From CAYFHQ01 sp964342805 (lineage in GTDB: Bacteria > Bacillota > Clostridia > Peptostreptococcales > Acidaminobacteraceae), in NCBI GenBank assembly GCA_964342805.1, contig CAYFHQ010000161.1, forward strand, positions 1 through 5,749: DNA of 5,749 nucleotides. The letters are read 5' to 3'. The position numbers and the translations under genes were made by a program. The notes under the pieces are model-generated. The model did no database searches. It was not told where the DNA came from and was given only the letters and a program-made list of their open reading frames with translations. This document shows positions 4,665 through 5,749 of this stretch, piece by piece; within the stretch, counting starts at the first letter, position 1; the number at the start of each line of letters is the position of its first letter.

Positions 4665-5749
4665 ATGGCGAATGTTAAAATAACAGAAACTATTCTAAGA
4701 GACGCACACCAGTCTCTGATTGCTACTAGACTAAAGACAGAAGAAATGCTACCGATCCTGGACCAACTTGATAATGCTGGATACCACGCTCTAGAAATGT
4801 GGGGCGGGGCAACATTTGACGCGTCTCTGCGATTCCTAAGTGAGAGCCCATGGGACCGTCTACGTGCCATTCGAAAGCAAGTTAAGAACACCAAGCTTCA
4901 AATGCTGCTTCGAGGCCAGAACATCCTTGGTTACAAGCACTATCCAGATGATGTTGTTCGTGAGTTTGTCAAGCACGCAGTGGGCAACGGGATTGATATC
5001 ATTCGAATTTTCGACGCTTTGAATGACCTTCGAAACCTTGAAACGGCTTTGGACCAAACGAAAAAGGAAGGCGCTCATGCTCAGGCAGCAATTTCCTATA
5101 CGATTTCTCCTGTACACACCGTTCAAACCTATGTTGACCTGGCGAAGAACATGGAATCCATGGGTGCTGATTCTATTTGTATTAAGGACATGTCCGGTCT
5201 TCTGACGCCTTATGGCGCTTATGACCTTGTGAAGGCCCTAAAGGGTGCAGTAAAGGTTCCAATTGAAATGCACTCCCACTGTACTTCTGGCCTGGCTTCC
5301 ATGACCTACATGAAGGCTATTGAGGCGGGTGTCGACATTATTGACACGGCAATTTCTCCATTCTCTGGTGGTACATCTCAGCCACCTACAGAGGCTATGG
5401 TTGCGACGCTTCAGGGTACTGAGTTTGACACAGGTATGGACCTGAAGAACCTGAACGGTATTGCAGAGTACTTCTCTCCGATCCGTGCAAAGGCCATTGA
5501 AACAGGCCTACTGAACCCTAAGGTTCTAGGTGTTGACATTAACACTTTGGTTTACCAGGTACCAGGTGGCATGCTTTCTAACCTTGTTTCTCAGTTGACC
5601 ATGCAGAATGCCCTGGACAAGTTTGACGACGTACTCAAGGAAGTGCCTCGTGTTCGTGAAGACCTAGGCTTCCCACCACTGGTAACACCAACGTCTCAGA
5701 TTGTTGGTACCCAGGCTGTTCTGAATGTGGTAACAGGTGAACGTTACAA
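4665..5749 (+). CDS. Pyruvate carboxylase subunit B / oxaloacetate decarboxylase alpha-type carboxyltransferase (3' truncated by window edge)
   Basis: The first 361 codons of a biotin-dependent carboxyltransferase, open at the right edge, in one uninterrupted frame. The N-terminal HMGL-like TIM barrel (about 1-275) starts ITETILRDAHQSL. It carries the metal and active-site residues of the family: D13 in RDAHQS, K174 in CIKDMSG (the lysine carbamylated in homologues), and H203 and H205 in EMHSHCTSG. Other hallmarks are LEMWGGATFD (43-52), MLLRGQN (80-86), RIFDALND (114-121) and FSGGTSQPPTEA (233-244). The conserved PYC/OADA domain follows (from about 280; PGGMLSNL at 300-307). The enzyme moves a carboxyl group between carboxybiotin and pyruvate/oxaloacetate. 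Starting directly at this domain excludes a single-chain pyruvate carboxylase, which begins with biotin carboxylase. PycB, OadA and transcarboxylase 5S-like subunits cannot be separated without the missing C-terminus (biotinyl domain or not) and the downstream genes. GGGAGGA 5 nt upstream fixes the start. Arginine codons are only CGT, CGA and AGA, as in a well-expressed gene. Confidence 0.93.
   Translation, partial: MANVKITETILRDAHQSLIATRLKTEEMLPILDQLDNAGYHALEMWGGATFDASLRFLSESPWDRLRAIRKQVKNTKLQMLLRGQNILGYKHYPDDVVREFVKHAVGNGIDIIRIFDALNDLRNLETALDQTKKEGAHAQAAISYTISPVHTVQTYVDLAKNMESMGADSICIKDMSGLLTPYGAYDLVKALKGAVKVPIEMHSHCTSGLASMTYMKAIEAGVDIIDTAISPFSGGTSQPPTEAMVATLQGTEFDTGMDLKNLNGIAEYFSPIRAKAIETGLLNPKVLGVDINTLVYQVPGGMLSNLVSQLTMQNALDKFDDVLKEVPRVREDLGFPPLVTPTSQIVGTQAVLNVVTGERY

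Noticed and set aside
4860..5126. Minus-strand open reading frames inside the carboxyltransferase gene (4619-4894, 4860-5126)
   Set aside because: They lie opposite the strongly conserved catalytic domain, whose plus-strand frame is unbroken from 4665 to the window end.

Overview
The window (roughly half G+C by eye) looks like chromosomal DNA of a Gram-positive, clostridia-like Firmicute. Supporting signs are strong GGAGG-type ribosome binding sites 5-7 nt before each visible start, short intergenic gaps, hairpin-plus-U-tract termination, and the set of families present (a stand-alone PycB/OadA-type carboxyltransferase, a small Lrp/AsnC regulator, and a histidine kinase with a built-in solute-binding sensor). 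The genus cannot be fixed from sequence alone. There are no RNA genes, insertion sequences, CRISPR arrays or prophage genes.

Layout: (1) 1-770, plus strand, the C-terminal part of a metallo-beta-lactamase-fold hydrolase whose start lies before the window. (2) 771-942, a convergent intergenic region with a strong minus-strand terminator at 851-883. (3) 943-3979, minus strand, a tight two-gene unit: a family-1 extracellular solute-binding protein, then, after a 10-nt gap, a membrane histidine kinase with its own family-3 solute-binding sensor domain. No permease, ATPase or response regulator lies beside them. (4) 3980-4078, a short spacer with a dyad/hairpin that can both terminate the upstream regulator gene and overlap the predicted promoter of the two-gene unit. 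(5) 4079-4510, minus strand, an Lrp/AsnC-family regulator. (6) 4511-4664, a divergent intergenic region with a perfect 12-bp palindrome placed over the -35 of the predicted rightward promoter. (7) 4665 to the window end, plus strand, the N-terminal 361 codons of a pyruvate carboxylase subunit B / oxaloacetate decarboxylase alpha-type protein.

Two parts may work as systems. The solute-binding protein has an N-terminal hydrophobic anchor but no cysteine at all, so it cannot be a lipoprotein. It is probably translationally coupled to the kinase, which suggests a two-component extracellular sensor rather than part of an importer. The Lrp-like regulator is divergent from the carboxyltransferase gene, and the palindrome between them is a natural candidate operator. 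That would tie the pyruvate/oxaloacetate node to an amino acid or related signal. Both ideas are inferences from layout and motifs.
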